Shown here: positions 15,800 through 23,998 of the stretch, one piece after another
Layout of the letters: each line of letters opens with the position of its first letter
Numbering within the stretch: position 1 is the stretch's first letter
From: Deltaproteobacteria bacterium
Lineage (GTDB): Bacteria > Myxococcota > B64-G9
Direction: 5' to 3'
Length of the DNA: 38,416 nucleotides
Assembly (NCBI GenBank): GCA_016935365.1
Contig: JAFGRB010000294.1
Location: forward strand, 1-38,416
Translations under genes and position numbers: made by a program
Notes under the pieces: generated by a model
Seen by the model: only the letters and a program-made list of their open reading frames with translations
Databases searched by the model: none
Told to the model about the DNA's origin: nothing

Positions 15800-18406
15800 T
15801 CAACGGTTCAAGTAGCGCTCGATCTCCGCAGCGAGCGCCGCGCGCCGCCCGACGTCCTTCCAGTCCTCGGCTAGCGTGAGCCGATTGCCCTTGCGGCCGG
15901 CGGGCTCCGACTCGATCGCGCCCCGCTCGGTGAAGACCTGCAAGGCGTTCTTGATCACCTCGCGGGAGATGGACTCCTGCAGCATGATCTCGCCCTGCAC
16001 GAAGAGGTGGTCGCCGAGCTGGAGGCAACGGGTGGTGAAGTCCCGGTCTCCGTAGGCGCGCTCGGCGAGCAGGTCGAGCGAGCGGGCCGCGATCCAGTAT
16101 GCCTCCAGGAAGTGCTCGAGGATCGAGCGGAAGAAGACCCGCAGGTCCTGGGCTTCGGAGCGCTTGACCGCGAATCCGTCCTCCATCTTGACCAGCCCCT
16201 CGGCGGAGAGCTCCTGCAGGCCCGCCTCGAGCTCCTCGGCGAAGTGGCGCTCGTCGCGGAAGCGGAACTCCAGCTTGAACAGGCGCGACAGCTCCCGGAC
16301 CCGCTCCTGCAGCGCCTGCTCCGGCACCGCCTCGACCGTGAAGGACTCCAGGGCCGTCGCGATGATGGCCGCCGGCACGAAGTGGTGGATGACGTTGTTG
16401 CGGTAGTAATCCAGAGCGAGCCGCCGGCGCTCGACCGCCGAGTAGACGAGCTCGATGCCCGTGTCCTGGATGGCGACCAAACCGTCCCTGGAGAAACGCG
16501 CAGCCGCCTCGGCCAGCGAGCGCTCGAACTCCTCGAGGGTGTTCGAGAAACGAACCTGGCGGCGGCGCATCCAGGCCATGGCCCAACGGGCCCGCTCCTG
16601 GAGCGTCTTCTCGGCCATGCCGCGCCGGCGGTGGTTGAGAAGGCAGAGGGCCACGAGGGCCGAGGGCGTTACCGTGGAGACGCGGTTGATGTCGTAGAGG
16701 ATGCGGTGGGCGAGCGACTGGACCAGGAGGCGCCGCCGCTCGTCGTCCAGGTTCTCGCGCGTCTCTCCGCGCTGCTGCATGTACTCCCGGAGCGAGATCG
16801 GCTCGCCGACCTGGACATAGACGTTGCCGTGCTTCGAGCGCAGCGCCTTGGAGGAGCGCAGCAGCCCGGCCACGTCTTCTTTCTTCTTGTCGCCTCCGGA
16901 GAGCTCTCGCATGTAGGAGCCGCTCTCGACGATCTTCTCGTAGTCGATCGACATGGGTATGAACTGCACGTCCTCGCCGGTCCCTTCCTGAAAAGCCTCC
17001 ACGAGCCAGCTCAAGATGCCGTAGCGGGGTCCGAGGAGCTTTCCGGTGCGGCTGCGGCCCCCCTCGATGAAGAACTCGATCGGAAAGCCCTCCCGCATGA
17101 CGTGCCGCAGGTACGTGCGGAAGACCACCGGGTAGAGCTTGTTGCCCTTGAAGCTGCGCCGCATGAAGAAGGCGCCCGAGTGCCGGAAGATCGGACCCAT
17201 GGGCCAGAAGGAGAGGTTCACGCCCGCTGCGATGTGCGGCAGCGGAACGCGGTGGAGGAGACACATCTGGCTGATGATCAGATAGTCCACGTGGCTCTTG
17301 TGGCTGGGGCAGAAGACGACCGGCGATTTGCGGATGGCCTCGCGGATCCGCTCAAAGCCGCCTTCGGCCACCACGATCTCCCCCAACATGAACTTCCAGA
17401 ACAGGTTCAGGGCCCAGTTGAGGGATAGGGTCCAGCGTATCCGGGGCTCGGCCGCGATCTCGTCGACCATGTCCTGGGCTTCCTTGCGCAGGGCCTCCCT
17501 CCGGGCCTCGTCCTCGCCGGCCTCCTGCTGGATCATGTCCTGGATCCGCGCGTCGGCGAGGATCTCCTCCTCGTACTCCGCGTGCGGCCGGATGCGCGGA
17601 CCGGTGGTGTCGAAGACCTCCTTGAAGAGCTCTATCTGCAGGGTGTGATGCAGGGCCAGGTGATGCTCATCCGGCGCGCACTCGCCTTCCGAGTCGAGCT
17701 GACACAGGAAATCACGCAGGTTGATCGGTTCGGCAACCTTGACGAAGGCGTTGCGGTAGTTGCGCAGCAGGAGAAAGAGCGTGCGCAAGAAGCCAGGCGC
17801 CTCGGCTTCTCCGAATACGGCATCGGGCAGGTTGCGCCCCTCGCGTTCGGGGTGCAGGTCCCACATGATCAGATGGGGGACGAGGTAGATGGGTTTTTCC
17901 TGTGCCTGTTGGGCGTGGATCAGGGTGCGCAGCAGGTTGGCGTCGGGTTCGGCGTGGGGGTTGAAGAGCGTGGCGGCCTGCTGCAGGAAGAGCAGCGCGG
18001 ACTCTCCCCCTCGAAGCACATGGCCGAGCTGCCGGTGCTCCAGCGCCTCGCCCTCGGTGTCGAGCTCCTCGACGTCTTCGCTGCCCAGGACCCGCATGCG
18101 CTCGACGAGGCCGCCGACCGGCTGGAAAAGCACCGGTGAGACCCCGTTGACGAAGCGGGCCAGGGGGAGCGAGTGCCGCAGGCAGATGTGGTTGAGGTAG
18201 AGGAAGTGAAGCAGGGAGGCCGAGCGGGAGATGTAGACGAGCGTGCCCTGGTCGGCCAACGAGCGGATACGTTCCAACGCCGCGGCCGGGAAATCGATCG
18301 GATCGAAGTAGTGGGCGAAGAAAGAGCGGAAAAAAGGCCCATACCGATCGTGCATGGCCACCGGCGGCAAGGTGGTCGACTGGGTCGCAGTTCCATCCAG
18401 CCCCAT
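15800..18406 (-). CDS. plsB: Glycerol-3-phosphate 1-O-acyltransferase PlsB
   Basis: An 868-residue inner-membrane-associated enzyme that transfers an acyl chain to sn-1 of glycerol-3-phosphate, the first step of phospholipid synthesis. The acyltransferase motifs are all present: SHKSHVDY with the HX4D pair (His369, Asp374), GAFFMRRSFKGNKLY, FFIEGGRSRTGK and FIPMSIDYEKI. The N-terminal third and the long C-terminal helical region match full-length PlsB rather than short PlsC enzymes; it is about 60 residues longer than the 807-residue E. coli protein. The ATG at 18406 has GGAGG 7 bases upstream. A perfect TTGACA lies at 18478-18473 on the minus strand but no convincing -10 follows at the right distance. 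It is divergent from the GatE gene and converges on the CHAT gene with a 36-base gap. Confidence 0.93.
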   Translation of the reverse strand: MGLDGTATQSTTLPPVAMHDRYGPFFRSFFAHYFDPIDFPAAALERIRSLADQGTLVYISRSASLLHFLYLNHICLRHSLPLARFVNGVSPVLFQPVGGLVERMRVLGSEDVEELDTEGEALEHRQLGHVLRGGESALLFLQQAATLFNPHAEPDANLLRTLIHAQQAQEKPIYLVPHLIMWDLHPEREGRNLPDAVFGEAEAPGFLRTLFLLLRNYRNAFVKVAEPINLRDFLCQLDSEGECAPDEHHLALHHTLQIELFKEVFDTTGPRIRPHAEYEEEILADARIQDMIQQEAGEDEARREALRKEAQDMVDEIAAEPRIRWTLSLNWALNLFWKFMLGEIVVAEGGFERIREAIRKSPVVFCPSHKSHVDYLIISQMCLLHRVPLPHIAAGVNLSFWPMGPIFRHSGAFFMRRSFKGNKLYPVVFRTYLRHVMREGFPIEFFIEGGRSRTGKLLGPRYGILSWLVEAFQEGTGEDVQFIPMSIDYEKIVESGSYMRELSGGDKKKEDVAGLLRSSKALRSKHGNVYVQVGEPISLREYMQQRGETRENLDDERRRLLVQSLAHRILYDINRVSTVTPSALVALCLLNHRRRGMAEKTLQERARWAMAWMRRRQVRFSNTLEEFERSLAEAAARFSRDGLVAIQDTGIELVYSAVERRRLALDYYRNNVIHHFVPAAIIATALESFTVEAVPEQALQERVRELSRLFKLEFRFRDERHFAEELEAGLQELSAEGLVKMEDGFAVKRSEAQDLRVFFRSILEHFLEAYWIAARSLDLLAERAYGDRDFTTRCLQLGDHLFVQGEIMLQESISREVIKNALQVFTERGAIESEPAGRKGNRLTLAEDWKDVGRRAALAAEIERYLNR

Positions 18407-18495
18407 GAGAGGTCCTCCAGCTGAACAATCATGCTCCAGCAGAGTAGAAAAAGAACCCCAGAACCATCGATCTGTCAAGCGTCCAATCTCACCAC

Positions 18496-18524
18496 TTGCC
18501 AGTCCAGGGCGGCTGGGATACAAG
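18496..18524 (+). promoter_or_regulatory. Candidate promoter of gatE, leaderless
   Basis: TTGCCA and TACAAG are separated by 17 bases. The -10 element ends 7 bases before the ATG at 18532, placing the predicted transcription start at or next to the start codon. Confidence 0.4.
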
Positions 18525-18531
18525 GCAGTCC

Positions 18532-20472
18532 ATGAACGCGCGCAAGTCCCCCTTCGACATGGACGCGAACGAATTCCGGGCCTGGGGCTTCCGCTCGGGC
18601 CTGGAGGTCCACCAGCAGCTCGATACGCGAAAGAAGCTCTTTTGCCACTGCCCGGTCGGGCTGATCGGCCGGGGACACGACGCCGAGCTGCTGCGTCACA
18701 TGAGGCCTACCCTGAGCGAGCTCGGCGAGTACGACGGGACCGCGCTGATGGAGTTCAAGACCAAGAAGCAGATCCGATACCAGCTCTTCCGGGATGCGGT
18801 CTGTACGTATGAAATGGACGACACACCGCCTTTTCCTATCAACCAGGAAGCGCTCGACATCGGCATTCGCATCAGCCTGATGCTGGGCTGTACGCTCGTG
18901 GACGAGCTTCACGTCAGCCGCAAGCAGTACCTCGATGGCTCGATTCCGACCGGCTTCCAGCGTACCGCCATCGTGGGCATCAACGGCTCCATCCCGCTGG
19001 GGAATCGAGAGCTCGGCATCCTCCAGCTCGGTCTCGAGGAGGACGCCTGCAGGGAGGTCGAAGACCGCGGCCACACGATCGTGTTCCGCACCGACCGTCT
19101 TTCCACCCCGCTGGTCGAAGTGGTCACCGAGGCGGGGATACGCGATCCGCTGGAGGTGACGGTCGCGGCCGAGGCCATCCGGCGACTGCTCAGGGCCTCC
19201 GAGCGGGTTCGGCGCGGTGCGGGTGCCACCCGGGCGGACGTGAATGTCAGCATCGAGGGAGGCACCCGAGTGGAGATCAAGGGTGTGAGCCGCATCGCCT
19301 GGTTCGAGCGGCTCACCCGGGTCGAGGCCTGGCGCCAGCGCCGCCTGCTGGACATCCGGCAGCAGCTCAAAGTCCGCGGCGTGAGCTCCAAGAGCTTCAA
19401 TGCCTCGGTCAAGGACATCACGAGCGCATGCCGCTCGATCCGCATACCCATCCTGCGCAAGGCGCTCAAACGCGGTGACATGATCATGGGTGTTTGCCTG
19501 CCCGGCTTCGGTGGGCTCTTGTCCCAGGAGGTGCAACCCGGCGTGCCTTTCGAGCAGGAGTTCTCCGGGCGGGTGCGGGTCATCGCTTGTCTGGACGAGA
19601 TACCCAACCTGATCCACACCGACGACGAGGCGCTCTTGAACCAGCGGGAGCGCGAGGTGCGCAAGCTGCGCGATCTGTTTTCGGCTCGCCATAGTGACGT
19701 GGTCGTGGTCACGTGGGGGCCGGCCGAGGATGCCGAAACGGCGGCAGAGGAAATCCGCCTGCGAGCGCTGGACGCCATCAAGGGCGTTCCCAATGAGACA
19801 CGCCAGGCCTTCCCCGACGGGACTACCGACTTCGAACGCATCTTGCCGGGCGCGGATCGCATGTACCCCGACACGGACTCGCCGCCGGTACGCCTGGATC
19901 AAGCGCGGGTCGAGCGCATACAGAAGGACATGCCCGAGCGGCCCTGGGAGCTGCAGGCGCGCTACAGGAAGATGGGATTGAGCGCGGAGCTGGCCGACGA
20001 TGTTCTCCTGCAGGGGCCGCCTTCGCTTTTCGAACGTCTGGTGGAAAGGAGCGGCGCCAGTCCGGTGCTCGTGGCCGAGCTGATCGCGCAGCGGCTGGTG
20101 GGCATGCTGCGTCGGAGGGTGCTCGCTTCCCGACCTGCCGAGAAGACCCTGCTCGGATTGTGCACCTTGCTGGCCGAGCAGCGTCTCTTCCGCGAGGGCC
20201 TGCCGGAGCTGCTTCGCGGGATCGCCGCGGCCGGAGACGGCGCTCTCGAGCTGGCTGCGATCCAGCTCTGCCCGACCCCCGCTCCGCTGGGAGAGATCGA
20301 CACGGTGACGGAGCGGGTGGCGGATGCAGGCCTGGCGCAGTGCCGGAGCGCCGATCGCGAAGCCCGCTTGCGCTTCGCCATGGGGCGGGCCATGGAGCAC
20401 CTGCGCGGAAGGGCGCCTGGCAAGCTCGTCAGCGATCGGCTGGAGTCGAAGCTCGGATCTGCGAGAAGATGA
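18532..20472 (+). CDS. gatE: Archaeal-type Glu-tRNA(Gln) amidotransferase subunit E
   Basis: A 646-residue protein with the features of GatE, the tRNA-binding and kinase subunit of the archaeal GatDE complex that converts Glu-tRNA(Gln) to Gln-tRNA(Gln). The N-terminal part has SGLEVHQQLDTRKKLFCHCP, a DGSIPTGFQRT segment and RADVNVSIEGGTRVEIKGV, all in GatE order. A GAD-type insert between about residues 330 and 440 (EVRKLRDLF, GVPNETRQAFPDGTTDFERI, GADRMYPDTD) separates GatE from bacterial GatB, which lacks it. A helical tail/YqeY-like C-terminus completes the usual length. No GatD (asparaginase-like) partner, GatA or GatC is in the window. The ATG at 18532 is preferred because a promoter ends 7 bases before it and AAGG is close; ATG at 18559 is possible. 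The gene is followed after 36 bases by the EndoQ-UvrD fusion. Confidence 0.85.
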   Translation: MNARKSPFDMDANEFRAWGFRSGLEVHQQLDTRKKLFCHCPVGLIGRGHDAELLRHMRPTLSELGEYDGTALMEFKTKKQIRYQLFRDAVCTYEMDDTPPFPINQEALDIGIRISLMLGCTLVDELHVSRKQYLDGSIPTGFQRTAIVGINGSIPLGNRELGILQLGLEEDACREVEDRGHTIVFRTDRLSTPLVEVVTEAGIRDPLEVTVAAEAIRRLLRASERVRRGAGATRADVNVSIEGGTRVEIKGVSRIAWFERLTRVEAWRQRRLLDIRQQLKVRGVSSKSFNASVKDITSACRSIRIPILRKALKRGDMIMGVCLPGFGGLLSQEVQPGVPFEQEFSGRVRVIACLDEIPNLIHTDDEALLNQREREVRKLRDLFSARHSDVVVVTWGPAEDAETAAEEIRLRALDAIKGVPNETRQAFPDGTTDFERILPGADRMYPDTDSPPVRLDQARVERIQKDMPERPWELQARYRKMGLSAELADDVLLQGPPSLFERLVERSGASPVLVAELIAQRLVGMLRRRVLASRPAEKTLLGLCTLLAEQRLFREGLPELLRGIAAAGDGALELAAIQLCPTPAPLGEIDTVTERVADAGLAQCRSADREARLRFAMGRAMEHLRGRAPGKLVSDRLESKLGSARR

Positions 20473-20508
20473 GCGGTCTCTAGCCGCCGGACGGTCGAGG
20501 AAGGCGGA

Positions 20509-23500
20509 ATGCGTTTCTTCGCCGATTTGCACGTCCACTCGCGATTCTCGAGGGCGACGGCCCGCAATCTCGACCTCGAGCATCTCGCGCTGTGGGGTCG
20601 CAAGAAGGGCTTGGCGCTCGTCGGCACCGGGGATTTCACGCATCCGGCCTGGTTCGGCGAGATCGGCGAGAAGCTCATCGACGCCGAGCAGGGGCTTTTC
20701 CGCCTGCGGCCGGACCTGGAGCGGGAGGTTCGGGCGCGGCTGCCAGCCGCATGCCGCGGGGAGATCCGCTTCATGCTCCAGGTCGAGATCGCCACCATCT
20801 ACAAGGCGGGCGACAGGACGCGCAAGGTACATCACCTGGTCTACGCACCCGGAATGGAGGCCGCAGGTCGATTCCGCGAGGCGCTGGGACGCATCGGCAA
20901 CCTGGCCTCGGACGGCAGGCCCATCCTGGGCCTCGACTCGCGAGACCTGGCAGAGATCGTCGTCGAGTGCGACGATGGCTGCTACCTGGTGCCGGCCCAC
21001 ATCTGGACGCCCTGGTTCTCGGCGATGGGATCCAAATCGGGATTCGACTCGATCGAGGACTGCTACCGGGACCTGGCCGATCATATCTTCGCGGTGGAGA
21101 CCGGCCTGTCTTCCGACCCGGCCATGAACTGGCGGGTCTCGAGTCTGGATGGCTATCGCCTGGTGTCCAACTCGGACGCCCATTCACCATCCAAGCTGGC
21201 GCGCGAAGCGTGTGCCTTCGACTGTGAGCTCTCCTATGATGCGCTGCGGCGCGCTTTGGAGACGGGGGTCGGTTACGACGGCACGGTGGAGTTCTACCCC
21301 GAGGAGGGCAAGTACCACCTGGACGGGCACCGGAAGTGCGGTGTGCGGCTCACGCCTGGAGAGACGCGCGAGCTCGGCGGGCGCTGCCCCGTCTGCGGCA
21401 AGCCGGTCACGGTCGGCGTGATGCACAGAGTCGAGGAGCTGGCCGACCGCGAGGCGGGCTTCGTTCCCCAGACGGCCGGGCGGGTGCGCTCGCTCGTGCC
21501 CCTGCCCGAGATCCTGGCCGAGCTGCGCGGCCTGGGGGTGGGGAGCAAGTCGGTCCAGTGCGACTACGAGGCCTTGCTCGCGCGCCTGGGACCCGAGCTG
21601 CGCGTGCTCGAGGATATGGCTTGCGAGGAGATCGGCCGGGTGGGCTCGGCTCCGCTGGCCGAGGCGGTGAGGCGCCTGCGGACCGGCGCGGTCATCCGGG
21701 AAGCGGGCTATGACGGCGAGTACGGCCGGGTGCGCTTGTTCGAGCACGGGGAGCTCTCGTCCCATCCGCGAGGCGTGACGCTCTTCGAGCCGGGCGAGCG
21801 CCCGGCACCGCGAGAAGAGAGGCTGTCGATGATCGAGAGATCGTCGAAAGAAGAGCCTGCAGCTCCGCGTGACGCCGAGGCGTGCAGATCGACGGACTCC
21901 GTTCCTCGACAGCCTCGAGAGGAGGGGCGAGCCTCGATGCGCCCGCCGGAGAGCGCATCTCGCGGGCAGGGGACTCGGATCGGTTCGAGCCCTTCGGGCG
22001 CGTCGGGCGACGAGCCCTGGTGGCGAGGCGATCCGCTGTCCGGGCTGGATGCGGAGCAGCGCCAGGCGGCCGGGCAAGTCGAGGGTGGGCTGCTGATCCT
22101 GGCGGGTCCGGGCACGGGCAAGACCCGCACGCTGACCTGCCGCATCGCACATCTCGTCCGAAGCGGCGTGCCGCCGGAGCGCTGTCTGGCGATCACCTTC
22201 ACCCGCCGCGCAGCCGACGAGATGCGCGTGCGGCTCGAAGCGCTGCTGCCGGAGTGCAGTGTCGTGCCGGTGATGACGCTGCATGCGCTGGGTCTGGCCC
22301 TGCTCCGAGAGCATGCTCGGACAGACCGCATCCGCGTGGCGAGCGAGGTGGAGAGGCTGCGCTGCCTGCGGAAGGCCACCGGCCTGTCCGCGCGCAAGGC
22401 CCGCTCCATGCTCGGGCGCATCGCGGTGGCGAGACGATCGCCGTCGACGCCGCGCGAGCCGGAGGTCGAGGCGGCGCTGGCTGGATACTGCGAGGAGATG
22501 GATCGCGAGGGCCTGCTGGACTTCGAGGATCTCGTCGGACGGGCAGCCGAGCTGCTCGAGACCCGGCCGGAGCTGGCGGCTGAGCTCAGGCGGAGATGGC
22601 CGCATCTGTCGGTCGACGAGGTCCAGGATCTGGACGAGCAGCAGGAGCGGCTCGTGCATCTTCTGGCGACAGAGGAGAGCGGCAGCCTGTGCCTGATCGG
22701 AGATCCGGACCAGTCCATCTACGGCTTCCGCGGGGCGGATCCATCATGCTTCGAGCGCTTCAGGGCGGCCTTTCCCTCCGCGCGCACGATCCGTCTCAGG
22801 CACAACTACCGATCCAGCCCGTCGATCGTGGGGGGCGCGCTTCAGGTCATGGACGCCGGGAAGCAGGATCGCGACCGGGGACTGGACTGTGCGCGGGTCG
22901 ACCCCCGGCGGATCACGATTCACAGGGCGCCGACCGACAAGGCCGAGGCCGAGTTCGTCATCCGGGAGATCGAGCGGATCCTGGGAGGTCACTCTTTCTT
23001 CTCCATCGACTCGGGACGCGGCGAGATGGGCCTGGGGGCCGAACTCGCCTTCCGCGACCTCGCGGTGCTCTATCGCAGCCGCGCCCAGCTGGACTGCCTC
23101 GTGGAGGCATTCGACAGATCGGGGCTGCCCTTTCAGCACCGCAACCACGAGGCCCTGAGCGAGCTGCCCGGCGTGCAGCAGATCATCGAACGCCTGCAGG
23201 CCGGACCTTGCACCGGCGAGCCGCTCGTCGATCTGATCGCTGCGAGTTCCGAAGTCGGACGAGAGGCGTGTCCGGATCTGCTCGATCTGCTCACGCCCCT
23301 CGCCCGTCGCTGCGAGAGCAGCGACGCTCTGATGTCCGAGCTCGCCTGCGCCTGTCAAGCCGACTGCCTGGACGAACGGGCGGAGCGCATCTCGCTGCTC
23401 AGCCTGCATGCGGCCAAGGGCCTCGAGTATGCGGTGGTCTTCATGGTGGGCTGCGAGGACGGTGTGATCCCGTTGCGCTTCGGGCCCCGGCAGGCAGCCG

Positions 23501-23715
23501 ATCTGGAAGAGGAGCGCAGGCTTTTCTTCGTGGGCATGACCCGCGCCCGCGCCAGGCTCTTCCTCTGCCACGCACGCCGGCGGAGGTGGCAGGGCAGGCT
23601 GCGCGAGCTGCCGCCGTCGCCTTTCCTGATCGCCATTCGGGACGAGATGCTGGAGCGCTTCGGCAGCCGGATCCCGTCCAGACGCCAGAAGGGCCGGCAG
23701 CTCGAGCTGCTGTAG
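20509..23715 (+). CDS. Fusion of endonuclease Q (PHP/Zn-ribbon) and UvrD-type helicase
   Basis: A 1,068-residue DNA-repair protein. Residues 1-415 resemble endonuclease Q, which nicks 5' of deaminated bases and abasic sites: PHP metal ligands in DLHVHS (6-11), VGTGDFTHP, VHHLVYAPG, PAHIWTPWFS and SNSDAHSP, then a four-Cys zinc ribbon (KCG near 277, CPVCGKP near 294) and HRVEELADRE. A proline/charged linker (about 416-510) leads to a complete SF1A helicase: Q motif at AEQRQAA, Walker A GPGTGKT (533-539), motif II VDEVQDLD, motif III GDPDQSIYGFRGAD, motif V LHAAKGLEYAVVF and motif VI RLFFVGMTRARARL. The ATG at 20509 is preceded by GAGGAAGG. It lies 36 bases after gatE on the same strand. The pairing suggests incision coupled to unwinding of the nicked strand. 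Related PHP-helicase fusions probably exist in other deltaproteobacteria. Confidence 0.88.
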   Translation: MRFFADLHVHSRFSRATARNLDLEHLALWGRKKGLALVGTGDFTHPAWFGEIGEKLIDAEQGLFRLRPDLEREVRARLPAACRGEIRFMLQVEIATIYKAGDRTRKVHHLVYAPGMEAAGRFREALGRIGNLASDGRPILGLDSRDLAEIVVECDDGCYLVPAHIWTPWFSAMGSKSGFDSIEDCYRDLADHIFAVETGLSSDPAMNWRVSSLDGYRLVSNSDAHSPSKLAREACAFDCELSYDALRRALETGVGYDGTVEFYPEEGKYHLDGHRKCGVRLTPGETRELGGRCPVCGKPVTVGVMHRVEELADREAGFVPQTAGRVRSLVPLPEILAELRGLGVGSKSVQCDYEALLARLGPELRVLEDMACEEIGRVGSAPLAEAVRRLRTGAVIREAGYDGEYGRVRLFEHGELSSHPRGVTLFEPGERPAPREERLSMIERSSKEEPAAPRDAEACRSTDSVPRQPREEGRASMRPPESASRGQGTRIGSSPSGASGDEPWWRGDPLSGLDAEQRQAAGQVEGGLLILAGPGTGKTRTLTCRIAHLVRSGVPPERCLAITFTRRAADEMRVRLEALLPECSVVPVMTLHALGLALLREHARTDRIRVASEVERLRCLRKATGLSARKARSMLGRIAVARRSPSTPREPEVEAALAGYCEEMDREGLLDFEDLVGRAAELLETRPELAAELRRRWPHLSVDEVQDLDEQQERLVHLLATEESGSLCLIGDPDQSIYGFRGADPSCFERFRAAFPSARTIRLRHNYRSSPSIVGGALQVMDAGKQDRDRGLDCARVDPRRITIHRAPTDKAEAEFVIREIERILGGHSFFSIDSGRGEMGLGAELAFRDLAVLYRSRAQLDCLVEAFDRSGLPFQHRNHEALSELPGVQQIIERLQAGPCTGEPLVDLIAASSEVGREACPDLLDLLTPLARRCESSDALMSELACACQADCLDERAERISLLSLHAAKGLEYAVVFMVGCEDGVIPLRFGPRQAADLEEERRLFFVGMTRARARLFLCHARRRRWQGRLRELPPSPFLIAIRDEMLERFGSRIPSRRQKGRQLELL

Positions 23716-23728
23716 CACTTGTCGCCCT

Positions 23729-23931
23729 CGCAAGGTTCTCCGCTGCGAAGCAGCGGGGGAATAAAGCCTGGGGCTAAAGCCCTGAGCCGTATACACATCT
23801 TTTCCTTCGCAAGGTTTTCCGCTGCTTCGCAGCGAAAACCCGGATCTCGGAGCTTACCAAGCCCATTCTTTCCTTGCGCTCCGAGATGTGTATAAAGCTC
23901 AGGGCTTCGCCCTGGGCTATCCCCTTTGGGG
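23729..23931. repeat. Palindrome-rich intergenic repeat cluster
   Basis: The 283-base gap after the EndoQ-UvrD gene is built from nested repeats. A direct repeat CGCAAGGTT-[C/T]-TCCGCTGC occurs at 23729 and 23808, each forming a hairpin (23740-23756 with loop GAA; 23813-23840 with loop TTC). An imperfect inverted repeat of about 34 bases pairs 23766-23800 with 23884-23917, each arm itself containing a small palindrome (GGGCTAAAGCCC-like). A third 10-bp inverted repeat, ATCTCGGAGC, pairs 23844-23853 with 23878-23887. CCCC-TTT-GGGG follows at 23921-23931. No T-tract is present, so REP-like or MITE-like repeat DNA is more likely than one terminator. Confidence 0.7.
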
Positions 23932-23986
23932 CCTTCGGATCAGATCCCGAGAGAACGGCGTCCTCGATCGGGGCGCGGCGATTTGC

Positions 23987-23992
23987 TAGAAT
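23987..23992 (+). promoter_or_regulatory. Candidate -10 element for glycine-rich lipoprotein gene
   Basis: TAGAAT (5/6 match to consensus) ends 6 bases before GTG at 23999; a weak -35 (TCGATC) lies 17 bases upstream. Transcription would begin at or next to the GTG, supporting a leaderless start there. Confidence 0.35.
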
Positions 23993-23998
23993 GAAGCC

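Noticed and set aside
18407..18531. plsB promoter from the TTGACA at 18478-18473
   Set aside because: The -35 is perfect on the minus strand but no acceptable -10 lies 16-19 bases away, so it is not listed as a feature.
18475..21183. A 902-codon minus-strand open frame across gatE and the EndoQ gene
   Set aside because: Both genes on the other strand have conserved motifs throughout; this frame is an antisense shadow rich in Arg, Gly and His.
23716..23998. Possible tRNA or small RNA gene in the hairpin-rich gap
   Set aside because: No cloverleaf, CCA end or T-run terminator; the hairpins are explained by nested repeats.
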